This document shows, piece after piece, positions 1 to 10,512 of a DNA stretch of 64,000 nt. A program made the translations under genes and the position numbers. Position 1 is the stretch's first letter, and every line of letters begins with the position of its first letter. This stretch comes from Tetrastigma voinierianum (taxonomy: Eukaryota; Streptophyta; Magnoliopsida; Vitales; Vitaceae), in the NCBI GenBank assembly GCA_016808115.1, contig JAEQBH010004433.1, forward strand, positions 124,001 through 188,000, in the 5' to 3' direction. The notes beneath the pieces are model-generated. The model made no database searches. It had not been told where the DNA came from and was given only the letters and a program-made list of their open reading frames with translations.

Positions 1-119
1 TTTAGGGTAGAAGAGCTAGGATTCAACATCGTTTGGTTTCGGAAATGGATATTTAGAAAAGCTTAAGGCTCGAAAGGTTGAGAGATTTGTTTTGATTCGA
101 AAAATTTTCAGCTGTGTTC

Positions 120-560
120 TTTATATCAAGGCGCCCAAGTGCGATGTCATGACATTGAGTGTCGATGTCACGACATTGATAAAAATTTTCAAGTGATTCA
201 ACTCAATGTCGCGACATCAAGAAATTTTCAAGTGATTCAACTCAATGTCGCGACATTGGAATTGTAATGTCACAATCATTTTCCTTGATGTCGACATTCA
301 AAGCTACATGGCGACGCATTGCTCGGGATTTACGGTGACTTAACTTAATGTCACAACATTGGAATCGCAATGTCGTGACACTACCTTGATGTTGCGACAT
401 CGAATTTCAATGTCGCGACATTGCTAGTATGTCACTCTTGGTGTTGCTTTTCTGTAATTGTGTCGTGGCGACATTGAGTGTCATTGTCACGACATTGGGG
501 TCGATGTCACGACATTAGAGAACTATTTGGATCCAATGTTGCGACATTACTATCAATGTT
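120..560. repeat. Cluster of TGTCGCGACA palindromes
   Basis: About fifteen intact or one-step-mutated copies of the decamer TGTCGCGACA, usually extended to ATGTCGCGACAT, lie within about 440 bp of otherwise AT-rich sequence. Variants are mostly single C-to-T or G-to-A changes at the CpGs (TGTCACGACA, TGTTGCGACA), the pattern expected from deamination of methylated cytosine. No reading frame here resembles a known protein. The flanks do not obviously match the LTR-B copies elsewhere in the window, so the host element is unidentified and may continue past the left edge. Confidence 0.8.
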
Positions 561-1174
561 GTGACATTGAGAAGGCTGATTCTTTTTTCATATTTTTACT
601 TGCTTTCCTCTTCTTCCCATGCACCTCTATTCATGCTTGAATATAATTTTAACTAAATTGGTGTCGATTCAAGCATGGACACTAAAGCTCATGTTCTCGA
701 CTCAGCAATATTCGACCAAATATTCTTTGTCTTATAGAAATTATGCAAGCGAAAGTATCACTCAAACTAAAAAAAAATTCAACAAAGGAGCAGTAAAAAA
801 TTTCTTATCACGGAAATTTCAAATCAAAAAAACTACACTCCCCTAAACTTAACATGTGCATTCTCCTTAAGGAACAAGTTAGGGAAAGGAACTCCCCTGT
901 GTGGTAAATTCTACATCGTTGAATTTGGGTTGAAGTGATTCCATTTAGATTCTACAGATATTTGCAGCTCCTTTGTCTTGAAATTAAGAAAATTTTGTCT
1001 AACATCATTTCTAAATAAACTCAAACAAAACTACTCAGTCAACTAACTATTTAAAATCACAATGAATTAAACAAAATCAAACTCTAAATTAAAGATAAAA
1101 ATTGCTTGGGTTGTATCCCAAATAGCTACTCAATTTTTTGTCTTTGGCTAGACATTCTTGTAATGTGTTCTCTA
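561..1174 (-). mobile_element. Non-coding 3' region of an old Athila-like element
   Basis: AT-rich stretch with no protein trace. Near 1105-1125 it contains a 'ttgcttgggttgtatccc' phrase that I recognise from memory as common beside pol in plant Athila-like elements read on the minus strand. Integrase C-terminal sequence of that type follows at 3310-3765, beyond the LTR inserted at 1175-3186, so this is plausibly the downstream part of one element. The assignment is inference. Confidence 0.35.
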
Positions 1175-1319
1175 TGACACCCCATTTTCCGGGGTTTTTT
1201 TTTAATAGTGTTCGTGAATAGTGTCCATGAACAGTATCACAAACAGGACACAACATAGTGCATTATTGACTACTGGACAAGTTTGTTGAGCGCGTGGTGG
1301 AGTACGTTGTCTTGTAGTC

Positions 1320-1985
1320 GCTCGTTGTCTTGTCCTCGCGTTGTGCGCATCGTGAGCTTGCTGTCGCGAGGTCATGCACGTTTGTCACGCTATCGGCGCG
1401 CAAGGCACTACGTAGGTCGCGTGCACCGTCCAGTTACCTTTGTTGCGACATAAATCCATGTCTTAGGATTCTTTATCGCGATAGAAGGCCTTTAGAAGCC
1501 GCGCGGCCCTTGGCCATGAAGTGCGCGGGGCGCGGTGCTGAGCGTGGTCGCCGCCTGCGGTACCTTTGTCATGCATGCGACCTTGTCCGCGACTTATCTT
1601 GTGCCCGATCCGCGATGAATAATCGCCTTGAAGCGACCTGTTTGCGACACTACGCCCGGTGTGCGACATGGGAGCTTGAAATCTCTGACCATGACGAGAG
1701 AAAGCCTCTTCTAGCGAACAACGGTAAACACGGGAGCCCGTATCGCGACCACGAAGGACTGGTCGCGACCGCGAATAAATGTCGATGCGGCGCCTTCGCG
1801 TTATCGTGCCGCGTCCCAGCTACGCTCACATGCACGTCGTGTGCGTAGCAAGCGGTCGTGTGCCTTTGAGAACTTTGTCGCGACCACGAAGACCACGTAA
1901 TGGCCAGGCTGAAGAGAAACACATTTGCGACAAAATTTCTCTATCGCGACAGAGGACCCAAAATGGGTAGTAGCCCTCTCTGGTC
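1320..1985. repeat. GC-rich TCGCGAC-rich block inside the minus-strand LTR
   Basis: A CpG-dense block, far richer in GC than its flanks, with repeated half-sites such as TCGCGACC, TTGCGACA and GTCGCGAC. The CpG density leaves long accidental open frames on both strands; none has recognisable domains. The core heptamer matches the palindrome clusters found in LTR-B copies, although the surrounding LTR is of a different family. Confidence 0.65.
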
Positions 1986-2745
1986 CTCCTGCACCTCCAG
2001 TTTTCCCCTTTTTCTTTCCTTTCCAAAACACCCTAAATTCGATATAAATTAGCCTTTTATTACAATGACAATAAGAAAACTGGAAAACTTGCCAAACTGT
2101 ATTAATCATACAAAATGAGTTTAATTACAACTCTTTGTTCCTTACACATATGATAACTAGATTTTCTGCACAAACTTTGAAACACAAACAAAGCCAACAT
2201 GGCCTTTTCTTCATAACTGAGGTCTTGGGTGAGCTTCATCCCCCGGCATACCTCCAGTACCTGAAATTTTTTTCCCACCACGAGGTGAGCAATGCCCAGT
2301 AGATGAATTTCCCTACAAGGGTTACTCCCCACCTAAAATGTGCATGCAATTGCAACCATGAAAACATCCAATCACATTCCATTTGGGCTTGATGCAATCA
2401 CATATGGAATATTCATGAAATGCATGAGATGTGACTGCTGGCATGCCCACAACCCGAGTCGATCGACTCCTCACACATGCAAAGCCAAGTGTGAAAAACC
2501 AATCATTGGTGTTTCACCCAATGACCTGACTCATTGGACCGACCTCCAATACGCATTTGAATTTAATCAAATCCCGTGTGTTTATTTATGGGCCACATCA
2601 TTTTTCGGGGTCACACTGCAGGATCGTCGTATGCCTTCCAACATTTTTACGGGCTTTCACCGCCAGTGGTCATGTCTAACCGCATATAGATTTGGGTCTT
2701 TCACCCTACGGGGGAATCTACCCCAACTTGCTATGCCCAACACAC

Positions 2746-2809
<64 letters not shown>

Positions 2810-2811
2810 TT
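2746..2811. repeat. (TA)n microsatellite
   Basis: About 65 bp of almost pure TA dinucleotides within the minus-strand LTR. It produces an artificial Ile-Tyr tail in the overlapping frame, which is not a gene. Confidence 0.97.
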
Positions 2812-3309
2812 CATATATCACTTAGTGAGTCTTAATTTGGACGCTGTCCGTTTTGAGCTCACCGCACATTCACTAAAAATGGTGAATTAACCATTTCTAT
2901 GAACCCACACCCGACTTGACATGATGTGACCGTGCATATGAATGCAGTCATGCCATTTCATGTGTTCAACATTCATAATTCACGGACAATTATATTTTTC
3001 TACGATATAATTTACATCATCAAGCAGTTCATGCTAATACATAATTTGAGCATAAAACCACATGATTTTTAACACGAATAACATGTTATTCAATTTAGCA
3101 ACACACCATTTGTACACATGGATGGTCAAAGTGGTCTCATAATCCAGCTCTGAGCGTCTTGGTCAAAATTTCGGTTACGGGTGTCAGAAAATAGCCCAGG
3201 CGTCAGAAAACGGTCCAAATCAAACATTCGGTCGAAACTTTTGGAACTAAAATGTATAGATTCAGGCCCACAGCTGCCTCGACCATTTGAATGGATCTTA
3301 GACAAGGAT

Positions 3310-3765
3310 TACACTAACTAGGAGAAGAGTTCTCTTTTCAGCACTTCTTTTGATCTCTTCAAATGTGGGATTGTTCTTCATTTGGTCTTCCTCTAAGGTA
3401 ATGTTTTAGCCTATGACCATTCACTTTGAACTCATTTCCAGAATTGGTTTTCAATGTCACTGCTCTAAAAGGTGTAGCTGCAACTACTATGTAAGGACCA
3501 CTCCATCTTGACTTGAGTTTCGAGCGAGAGTAGAGGCCTTGAGTTTAATACTGAGAGTTGATTCTCTGTTGCAGATTTTCTTCTCAGTATACTCTAGTCA
3601 TGAAATTTCTTAGTCTTATCTTTGTAGATCCTGGCATTGTCATAGGCTTCATTTCTAAGCTCTTCCAGTTCAGTCATCTAAAGCAGTCTCTTTTCCTTAA
3701 CATATTGGAAATCAAAGTTTAGCTTCTTGATTGCCCACATTGCCTTATATTCAAGTTCAAGAGGG
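3310..3765 (-). pseudogene. Athila-type integrase C-terminal fragment
   Basis: Reverse-strand translation shows a WAIKKLNF motif near 3720-3745 and then the E-L-E-E-L-R-N-E-A run, a lysine-rich stretch and an S-R-W-S-G-P-like block (here degenerate, near 3500). This is the usual order at the end of Athila-type gypsy integrase. Stops and frameshifts interrupt it. The N-terminal zinc finger and catalytic core are absent: the sequence jumps at about 3770-3790 into RNase H of a different gypsy clade, so this is a truncated pol end joined to another element. Confidence 0.7.
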
Positions 3766-3789
3766 AGATGGAAAGGCTTCCCAAATACT

Positions 3790-4230
3790 GTCCCTATAAA
3801 AGCATAAGCAACCACTCTTCCCCTTTGCATCAAATATTCTTTTTAATCTTCTTTTTAGTTCCTAAAAATATTCTTCACACTTGTCATTCCAATCATAGTT
3901 CACTACCTTACGTGTCCGATCTAGTCATTGGGTATACCCAATTTGAAACGTTTACCCGATAAATCTTCGATAGTAGCAATTAATCCAAGAAAAATACGTA
4001 CTTAGCACTTTAGGGTTAAGTTCCCACTTAAATTCACCACTTCCACTTTTGTTGGATCATTGAGATACCCTCTCTTTAGAAACCATGTCTATTGAATTTC
4101 TTACTGACAAAATTCACATTTCTCCAACTTGGCATATAACTAATTTTCTCTAAGTGTTTGCAATGCCATATGCAAATGATGTTCATGCTCTTCTTGAATT
4201 TTAGAATATATTCGACTATCGTCCATAAAT
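3790..4230 (-). pseudogene. Gypsy-B RT end and RNase H start
   Basis: Minus-strand remnant of a Tekay/Del-like chromovirus pol. Reading from 4230 leftwards: the D-D of the RT catalytic box, I-Y-S-K, EEHEHHL, the L-Y-A-K-L-E-K-C-E-F stretch, then V-D-P-T-K-V-E and F-L-G-L, and a W-N-D-K-C-E-E motif that opens RNase H near 3880. Several stops and indels are present. The 5' half of this RT lies 16.5 kb away at 20731-21335, separated by gypsy-A and its duplicated LTR pieces. Confidence 0.8.
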
Positions 4231-5695
4231 TGTAAAACCCGGGAAAAAATCAATTTTTCTGAAAAATGGTAAAACGGTAATTTTGGTTGAAAATTGAAAA
4301 TTTTCTAGATCTCGGATGACGAAACAGACTTCACCGTTGAATTCGTCTCGTGAAATCTAGTTACCGTGTTGAATTTCATCGAATTCCGAGAAAGCCAAAA
4401 ATTCACGTTTTTCGATACATTGGGTGTTGGGTGACACATGGCATGACCATGTGGATGCCACTTGGGACCTTGGGAGATGAACACATGGAATGATGGCCAT
4501 GTGGTGTATCAAGTGACAAATATCACTTGGATAAGTGGCTCATATTGAGCCATGTGTCGGGAATGGAAAAGAAATGAAAGAAAGTCAAATGGAATAATAA
4601 AGGAAAAGAAAAAACCAAATATTTAAAAGGAATGGGAGTGGAACAACAGGGGAGTTCGGTTGGATAAGAACCAAATGAGAAAAAAAAAGTGAAAAAAATG
4701 AAAGAAAAAGAGAAAATAAAGGGAAAAATCAAAAATAAAGAAAAAAGAGAAAATAAAAAAAAAAGGAAGGAAGAAAAGTCAAACAAAAAGAGGAAAAAGG
4801 CCACATTTTGGCAGAAACAGACAGGGGGTGAGCGGGAGGAGAGAAACGAGTAGAGAGAGAGAAAAAAAGGTTTTTAAGCTTCTCACATGATTTAAACGAT
4901 CGGGCCAAGAATAGGCTTTGTCGGCAGAGGGAGGAAAATTATTACCCTTGAGAGCTACTTGTGGGTACAAAATCTTGAGTTTCATCGAGCTACCCAGATT
5001 GGGAATTTCTACTTGGATTATTTTCTAGCCTAAAGGCCATTTAATGACATGGGCGTTCTTTAGGGCCATCACTGGTCGCGTGATTTAGTCCTAAAATTTT
5101 GGGACTGAATATTAGAAATTTTTAGGACTAGTTCCAGGTAGTCTTGGACTGGGTTGAGGTTTGGTTTTAATCTCGAGACGGATGTCTTCGGGTTTTTTGA
5201 GTTTTTCGGTATCATAGTAATTTGTTGATTAATGGAACCAAAAATGGTTCATGGCCGTGAAGGGATTGAGAGGTGCCCTGTTTATGTGGGTCCGAGATTT
5301 GGGCCATTTTGTGTGTTATTATTGGAAAAATAAATAATATGTTGTTGTGTGTAAAATTCATGTTAATATGTGCTTGCGTGATGTATTAACATGGAAATTG
5401 TGTTGAATGGAAATTATATATAGGAAATATAATTATCCAGAATTTATAAATGTTGCATGTAGCTCTTATTGTGCATGTAGCATGAAATGGCATGATTGCA
5501 TTTCATATGCACGGTCACATGGCGTCGAGTCGGGTGTGTGTGCATGGTATTGGTTATTGACCATTCTTGGTGAACGTGTAGTGAGCTCGAAAATTGGGAC
5601 AACGTCCGAAATTGAGACTCATGGGTGCATAAAATAATAATAATAAATTTTGTGTGTTTGGGTGAAGCAAGATGGGGCAGATCCCCCCCCAGCTA
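4231..5695 (+). mobile_element. Truncated LTR-A copy 1
   Basis: Begins TGTAAAACCC directly after 'cataaat' and matches the first roughly 1.4 kb of the gypsy-A 5' LTR (10513 onward), including the purine-rich block (about 4560-4810), the 'aaaggccatttaatg' phrase and the 'gtgcataaaataataataa' phrase near 5620-5645. It stops at a C-run near 5695 and passes into a second copy of the gypsy-B RT flank. It has no PBS and lacks the last third of the LTR. Confidence 0.8.
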
Positions 5696-5967
5696 ATCAC
5701 TTTTCTCCGACTAATCCAAGAAAAATACATACTTCAAAAACACTTTGGGGTTGTTCCCACTTTGTCACCACTTCCACTTTTGTTGGATCCATTGAGATAC
5801 CCTCTTTAGAAACCATGTGTCCCAAAACTGAGTTTCTTGCAACCAAAATTCACATTTCTCCAACTTGGCATATAACTAATTTTCTCTAAGTGTTTTGATC
5901 TGATATGCAAATGATGTTCATGCTCTTCTTGAATTTTAGAATGTATTAGAGATATAAGTCCATAAAT
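5696..5967 (-). pseudogene. Second copy of the gypsy-B RT flank
   Basis: Repeats the sequence just left of 4231: minus-strand RT C-terminal coding with the 'KIQEEHEHHL' motif, ending in the same 'cataaat' before another TGTAAAACC. The copy is not identical to 3960-4230, having its own small indels, so the duplication is either old or the sequence contains errors. It shows that flank and LTR were duplicated together. Confidence 0.8.
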
Positions 5968-6805
5968 TGTAAAACCGGGGAAAAAAATCAAGAATTTTAC
6001 GAAAAATGGTAAAGCGTAATTTACATTTGAAAATCGAAAATTTTCTAGATCTCGGATGACGAAACAGACTTCCTCTTTGAATTAATCTCGTGAAATCTAG
6101 TTACCGTGTTGAATTTTATCGAATTCCGAGACAGTCAAAATTTCACGTTTTTCGATACATTGGGTGTTGGGTGACACATGGCATGACCATGTGGATGCCA
6201 CTTGGGACCTTGGGAGATGAACACATGGAATGATGGCCATGTGGTGTATCAAGTGACACATATCACTTGGATAAGTGGCTCATATTGAGCCATGTGTCAG
6301 ATGGAGAAAGAAATGAAAGAAAGTCAAATGGAATAATAAAGAAAAAGAAAAAACCAGAAATTTAAAAGGAATGGGAGTGGAACAACAGGGGAGTTCGGTT
6401 GGATAAGGGCAATGAGAAAAAAAAAAGGAAAAAATGAAAGAAACGAAAAAATAAAGGAAAATCAAAATGAAAAGAAAAAAGAAAATAAAATAAAGGAAAG
6501 GAAGAAGAGTCGAGCAAAAGAGGAAAAGGCCACATTTTTGGCCGAAGCGAGCGAGGAGTGAGCGGGAGGAGAGAAGCGAGTACGAGAGAGAGAGAAAAAG
6601 GTTTTTCGCTTCTCTTTATTATTCAAACCTGTCCCAGTTTGTCGACTTTGTCAGAGCAAAGGAGGGAAAGTTCTTCTATGCAAGGCTACGCGTGGGTACC
6701 AAAATCTTGGAGTTTCATCAAACTCTACGAGGTAGGGAATTTTCCTACTTGGATTATTTTCTAGCCTAAAGGCCATTTAATGGCATGGGCGTTCTTTGGG
6801 GCCAT

Positions 6806-7066
6806 TGTTAAGACCAAAAGACATATACAAATTTATAACACTATTACCAATGGACTATTGTCTAATCCCGGGCAACGGCGCCATAAAACTTGTTAAGACC
6901 AAAAGACATATACAAATTTATGACACTATTACCAAAGGACTATTGTCTAATCCCCGGCAACGGCGCCATAAAACTTGTTGTGAGACCAAAACACATGTAC
7001 AAATTTATAACACTATTACCACAGAACTATTAACTAATCCCCAGCAAAAGTGTCATAAACTTGTTG
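6806..7066 (-). repeat. Triplicated 85-bp unit carrying a tRNA-Asp-complementary motif
   Basis: Three tandem units of about 85 bp. Each has CCCCGGCAACGGCGCCA or a decayed form on the plus strand, at about 6865-6883, 6951-6968 and 7038-7055. Its complement, TGGCGCCGTTGCCGGGG, is the sequence that pairs with the 3' end of plant tRNA-Asp(GTC) and serves as primer-binding site in Athila/Tat-type elements. Each unit ends in (T/C)AACA in element sense. The third copy (toward the LTR interior) is the most decayed. The motif is not a tRNA gene: no cloverleaf arms are present. Confidence 0.8.
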
Positions 7067-8339
7067 ACTGTCTACTATATAGACTAAAAATCTCCTAGAG
7101 TAAATCATTTTTAAATTTTGGTTTTATTTAATATACTCTGTGGTGCAATTCGACAAGTAATAAAATGGATTTAAGTCCAGATATCGATCCCACAGAGACC
7201 TCAAGAATTTTATATCAACTACCTTGACTACTCAAGCTTCATACTATTTGACTATAACATGACATTGTGATCCAGCTTAATAAGTTGTAAAATATACAAG
7301 TATAAGGAAAAAGAATGAACAATCAAATTAAATGGAATCTAAGAATGAAGAATAATGAATAGTTAAGAAAATAATTGGATAGAAAGTTATCTACGAGAGG
7401 ACACATCAAAATCACTACTATTGTGAAGTATCAATCACAATGGTTAACAACGATAAATTGCTTGTGTATTTCGGGTTTTAGAATCTGTCGGGCGTTTAGC
7501 GGATCATTTGGATCTCTCCACACTCCATAGTTCATTATCTAATTTCTGATTCTTTCGAAAACAGGGAATTAGATAACTACTTTTAATAGGGATTTCCTTA
7601 ATCTGGGTATTTTTCTTTTGCAATACTTCATACCCAATTTATGGACTGTAAACCTTAGCTCCCAAGTGAGAAGAGGATGAATCAAAGTGAACTTACAAAG
7701 CTCATTAGATCTCTAATAGCAGGTTAATATACCTTCAAGAAAATGTTCATAACTCTCAGGAATGCCTTCTATGTGTCACGCAGAGGGCTTCCTTGAAATC
7801 AGAGCAATGAAACAATTCTTAAGACGGGTATAAGATGCGTGTCCGTCAAAACATTCAACCCATAACCCAGTAAATTCATAAGCGAAATTCACAGCTGGAT
7901 CTGACTACGAGGGAAGATAAATTCGGCAATAACGCATTCTCTTAATGGAAGCGGTTTCTCAGTGCGAATTACACCTTCTGGCATTCTTCGATCATAAGAA
8001 CAAGCGCAATTTGAAGCTGGAGAAGTCGAATTTGAGGTACAATGCAGACTTCAAACATTCAGGTAGTAATTAGAAGAGATCGGAATTACGTGTTCGGCCA
8101 CCTTCCAAGCGATAACATCGGATCGAGAAAATAAAACAAAACTAAAGAAAATCTAATCTATTACGACGGAAACAGAAAAATAAAAGAAAAGAAAATAAAA
8201 GAAAAAAAATCAAATGACCTTGACTACCGGATCTTCGTTACCTTAGCCCTAGACTTGCCTTTCTTTCCTAGGTAGCTGCTTATTTATAGGGTTTCTCGGT
8301 TGGGCCCTAATTCGATGCATTCTTTGTGGATCTCGAGTG

Positions 8340-9240
8340 GGTGGCCCGTATTCTTTGTTCGAATTCGCGACCTCGAATCCTTGTCGCGACTCATCCATGT
8401 GTCGCGACATCCCTCATTAAGTGACATCAACTTAAGTCTATGTTGTGAGCTAGTGTCTTCTTATGTGCGACATCAATCTCTTGTGACATCGGCTCATGTC
8501 GCTGCGACTTTCGGTGATGCTTCCTGATGTCACGACATCAATCTCTTGTCGCGACATCATCTTGAGGAACTGCAACTTTCAACTGAACACGTCTTATGTC
8601 GCGACATTAATCTCTTGTCGCGACATCACTTTATGCCTTTGCAGCTTTGAATTGTTCGTTCCTGATGTCGCGACCTCAATCTCTTGTCGCGACATCGGCT
8701 GCTACATATCCCTTGCGACTTTCAAGCGTGGTTCACGATGTCGTGACATCCATCTCTTGTCGAGCATAAGTTTATGGGCTATGACTTTCCAGCTAATGTC
8801 TTCTTATGTCGCGACATCGATCTCTTGTCGCGACATCGGTTCCCCCTATTTCTCTGGAAGCTGGCTGGTTGCTTTAGTGTCAGGCATCATTCCTACAGTC
8901 AGCGACAAGCGGCTTAAGTCATAACAGTTTAATCTTTTCAAACCTGTCATAGCTTCAAGGCGCTTCTCTTGTCGCGACCTCCATCCCTTGTCGTGACATC
9001 AACCTTTGTTGGCGCATCACGATGTTGTCGTGACATCATTCCTTAAGTCTCTGGTTAGTCCTCAGCTGCCTAACTTGTGATCCCTGTCGCGACCTGCATC
9101 AAATTTCCTTCAATTTTCCTGATGTCACGACCTTCTCTCTTGAGCTGATCTTGTCGTGACCTCTTTTCCTTACCTTGACGATGTGTATTTGCTTCTAATT
9201 CGGTGTTGATGTTGCGGCTGCATCTAGATGTCGCGACATC
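8340..9240. repeat. Palindrome minisatellite in LTR-B copy 1
   Basis: Two TGTCGCGACA decamers, 19 bp apart with a TCAATCTCT-like spacer, form a pair that repeats every 67-74 bp between about 8525 and 8840 (starts near 8527, 8597, 8664, 8738 and 8805). Looser single copies extend to 9240. Decayed copies show CpG-to-TpG/CpA changes. Confidence 0.85.
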
Positions 9241-10239
9241 ATGTCTTCCTTCTTCATCAATTCACGGTTGCTTGACTTTGAGATTCTTTAGCAGCTATTT
9301 GCCTTGTCTTCAATTAAAAACCGTTCCGTACAGGGTTCCATTTCTTGCAACACGGATATGCATTTTGATTCTTTGAGTAAAGACTCACGACATCGGCTTC
9401 TTTCATTCTTGTGTAACTTTCTGTTTCTGACTTGCTTCGACCAATTATGTCATTAATGCTCATCCACGCCTGCTTCTTTTACTGCCAAAATTCTTAACTG
9501 TGAATTCCATGTCATTTAACGAGTTTGGTTAGTTATTCCATAATTACACTTTTATAAGTAGGACTTGTTTAAATAAAATAGATCGGAAAAATGGACTAAA
9601 GGGATGTGACTTTCAAGCTCATCTCGACCATATGGCCGCGTGGGTTTGAATCCCCAAATTTTGGAGCGGAATATTGGAAATTTAGGGGTTCGGGAAATCT
9701 TGGGTAGGTTGAGGTTTGGTTTTAATCTCGAGACGGATGTCTTCGGGTTTTTTTGAGTTTTTCGGTATCATAGTAATTTGTTGATTAATGGAACCAAAAA
9801 TGGTTCATGGCCGTGAAGGGACCAAGAGGTGCCCTGTTTATGTGGGTTCGAGATTTGGGCCATTTTGTGTGTTATTGTTGGAAAAATAAATAATATGCCA
9901 TTGTGTGTAAAATTCATGTTAATATGTGCTTGTGTGATGTATTAACATGGAAATTGTGTTGAATGGAAATTATATATAGGAAATATAATTATCCAAAATT
10001 TATAAATGTTGCATGTAGCTCTTATTGTGCATGTAGCATGAATGGCATGATTGCATTTCATATGCACGGTCACATGGCGTCGAGTCGAGTGTGTGTGCAT
10101 GGTATTGGTTATTGACCATTCTTGGTGAACGTGTAGTGAGCTCGAAAATTGGGACAACGTCTGAAATTTAGACTCATGGGTGCATAAAATAATAATAATA
10201 AACCGTTGTCGTTTGGTGAGCAAGATGGGGCGGATCCAC

Positions 10240-10512
10240 TTTACGACTAATCACTTTCTCCGACTAATCGAAAATACGTGGCAAAACACTTTAGGGTCGT
10301 TTCCACTTCGTCTCCACTTCCACTTTTGTTGGATCCATTGAGATACCCTCTTTAGAAACCATGTGTCCCAAAACTGAATTTCTTGCAACCAAAATTCACA
10401 TTTCTGCAACTTGGCATATAACTAATTTTCTCTAAGTGTTTGCAATGCCATATGCAAATGATGTTCATGCTCTTCTTGAATTTTAGAATATATTAGAATA
10501 TCGTCCATAAAT
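10240..10512 (-). pseudogene. Third copy of the gypsy-B RT flank
   Basis: Same minus-strand RT C-terminal coding as 3960-4230 and 5696-5967. It abuts the genuine 5' LTR of gypsy-A; its last 5 bp (10508-10512, taaat) form the left target-site duplication matching 20731-20735. Confidence 0.85.

Larger units (their letters stand above)
1175..3186 (-). mobile_element. Solo LTR of a chromovirus related to LTR-A (minus strand)
   Basis: Starts TGACACCCC and ends GGGTGTCA, an inverted terminal match typical of gypsy LTRs. Its middle (about 2100-2560) is the reverse complement of a related but diverged form of the 3' third of LTR-A: the 'tgagcaatgcccagtag' and 'caatgacctgactcattgg' stretches correspond to 12360-12390 and 12150-12175. 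No primer-binding site or polypurine tract adjoins it. The 5 bp flanks (ctcta, gaaaa) do not match, so a target-site duplication is not supported. It contains a GC-rich TCGCGAC cluster and a TA microsatellite. Confidence 0.6.
6806..9626 (-). mobile_element. LTR-B solo LTR, copy 1 (minus strand)
   Basis: Inserted into truncated LTR-A copy 2. Left flank gccat and right flank accat match at 4 of 5 positions (target duplication). In its own sense it starts near a degraded TGATGAGCTT and ends CTTAACA. Landmarks shared with the other LTR-B copies: 'ggatttaagtccagatatcgat' (seen here near 7165-7185), a purine-rich AAAAGAAAA block near 8180, the palindrome cluster at 8340-9240 and the tRNA-Asp-complementary motif at the 3' end. 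No coding capacity is recognisable. Confidence 0.75.
5968..10225 (+). mobile_element. Truncated LTR-A copy 2, split by LTR-B
   Basis: A second partial gypsy-A LTR beginning TGTAAAACC. It follows the 5' LTR to about 6805, is interrupted by an LTR-B insertion, resumes at about 9632 with 'tggccgcgtg', and ends near 10225 at the same phrase ('caagatgggg') where copy 1 ends. No PBS follows. The shared end point of copies 1 and 2 suggests one duplication event was itself duplicated. Confidence 0.75.

Noticed and set aside
1330..1848. 172-codon Arg/Cys-rich frame
   Set aside because: Falls wholly in the CpG-rich TCGCGAC block; open frames appear in several phases on both strands, as expected from base composition.
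2340..2825. 161-codon open frame ending in Ile-Tyr repeats
   Set aside because: It lies antisense within an LTR and its tail is translated TA microsatellite; no domain.
6951..6980. tRNA-Asp gene
   Set aside because: Only the 3' acceptor/T-arm-like 18 bases match; there is no D arm, anticodon arm or full cloverleaf. It is a primer-binding-type motif.
8340..9240. CRISPR-like array (repeated palindromes with spacers)
   Set aside because: Spacers are themselves repeated and unequal, repeats are 10-12 bp, the host is a plant LTR, and no cas genes exist here.
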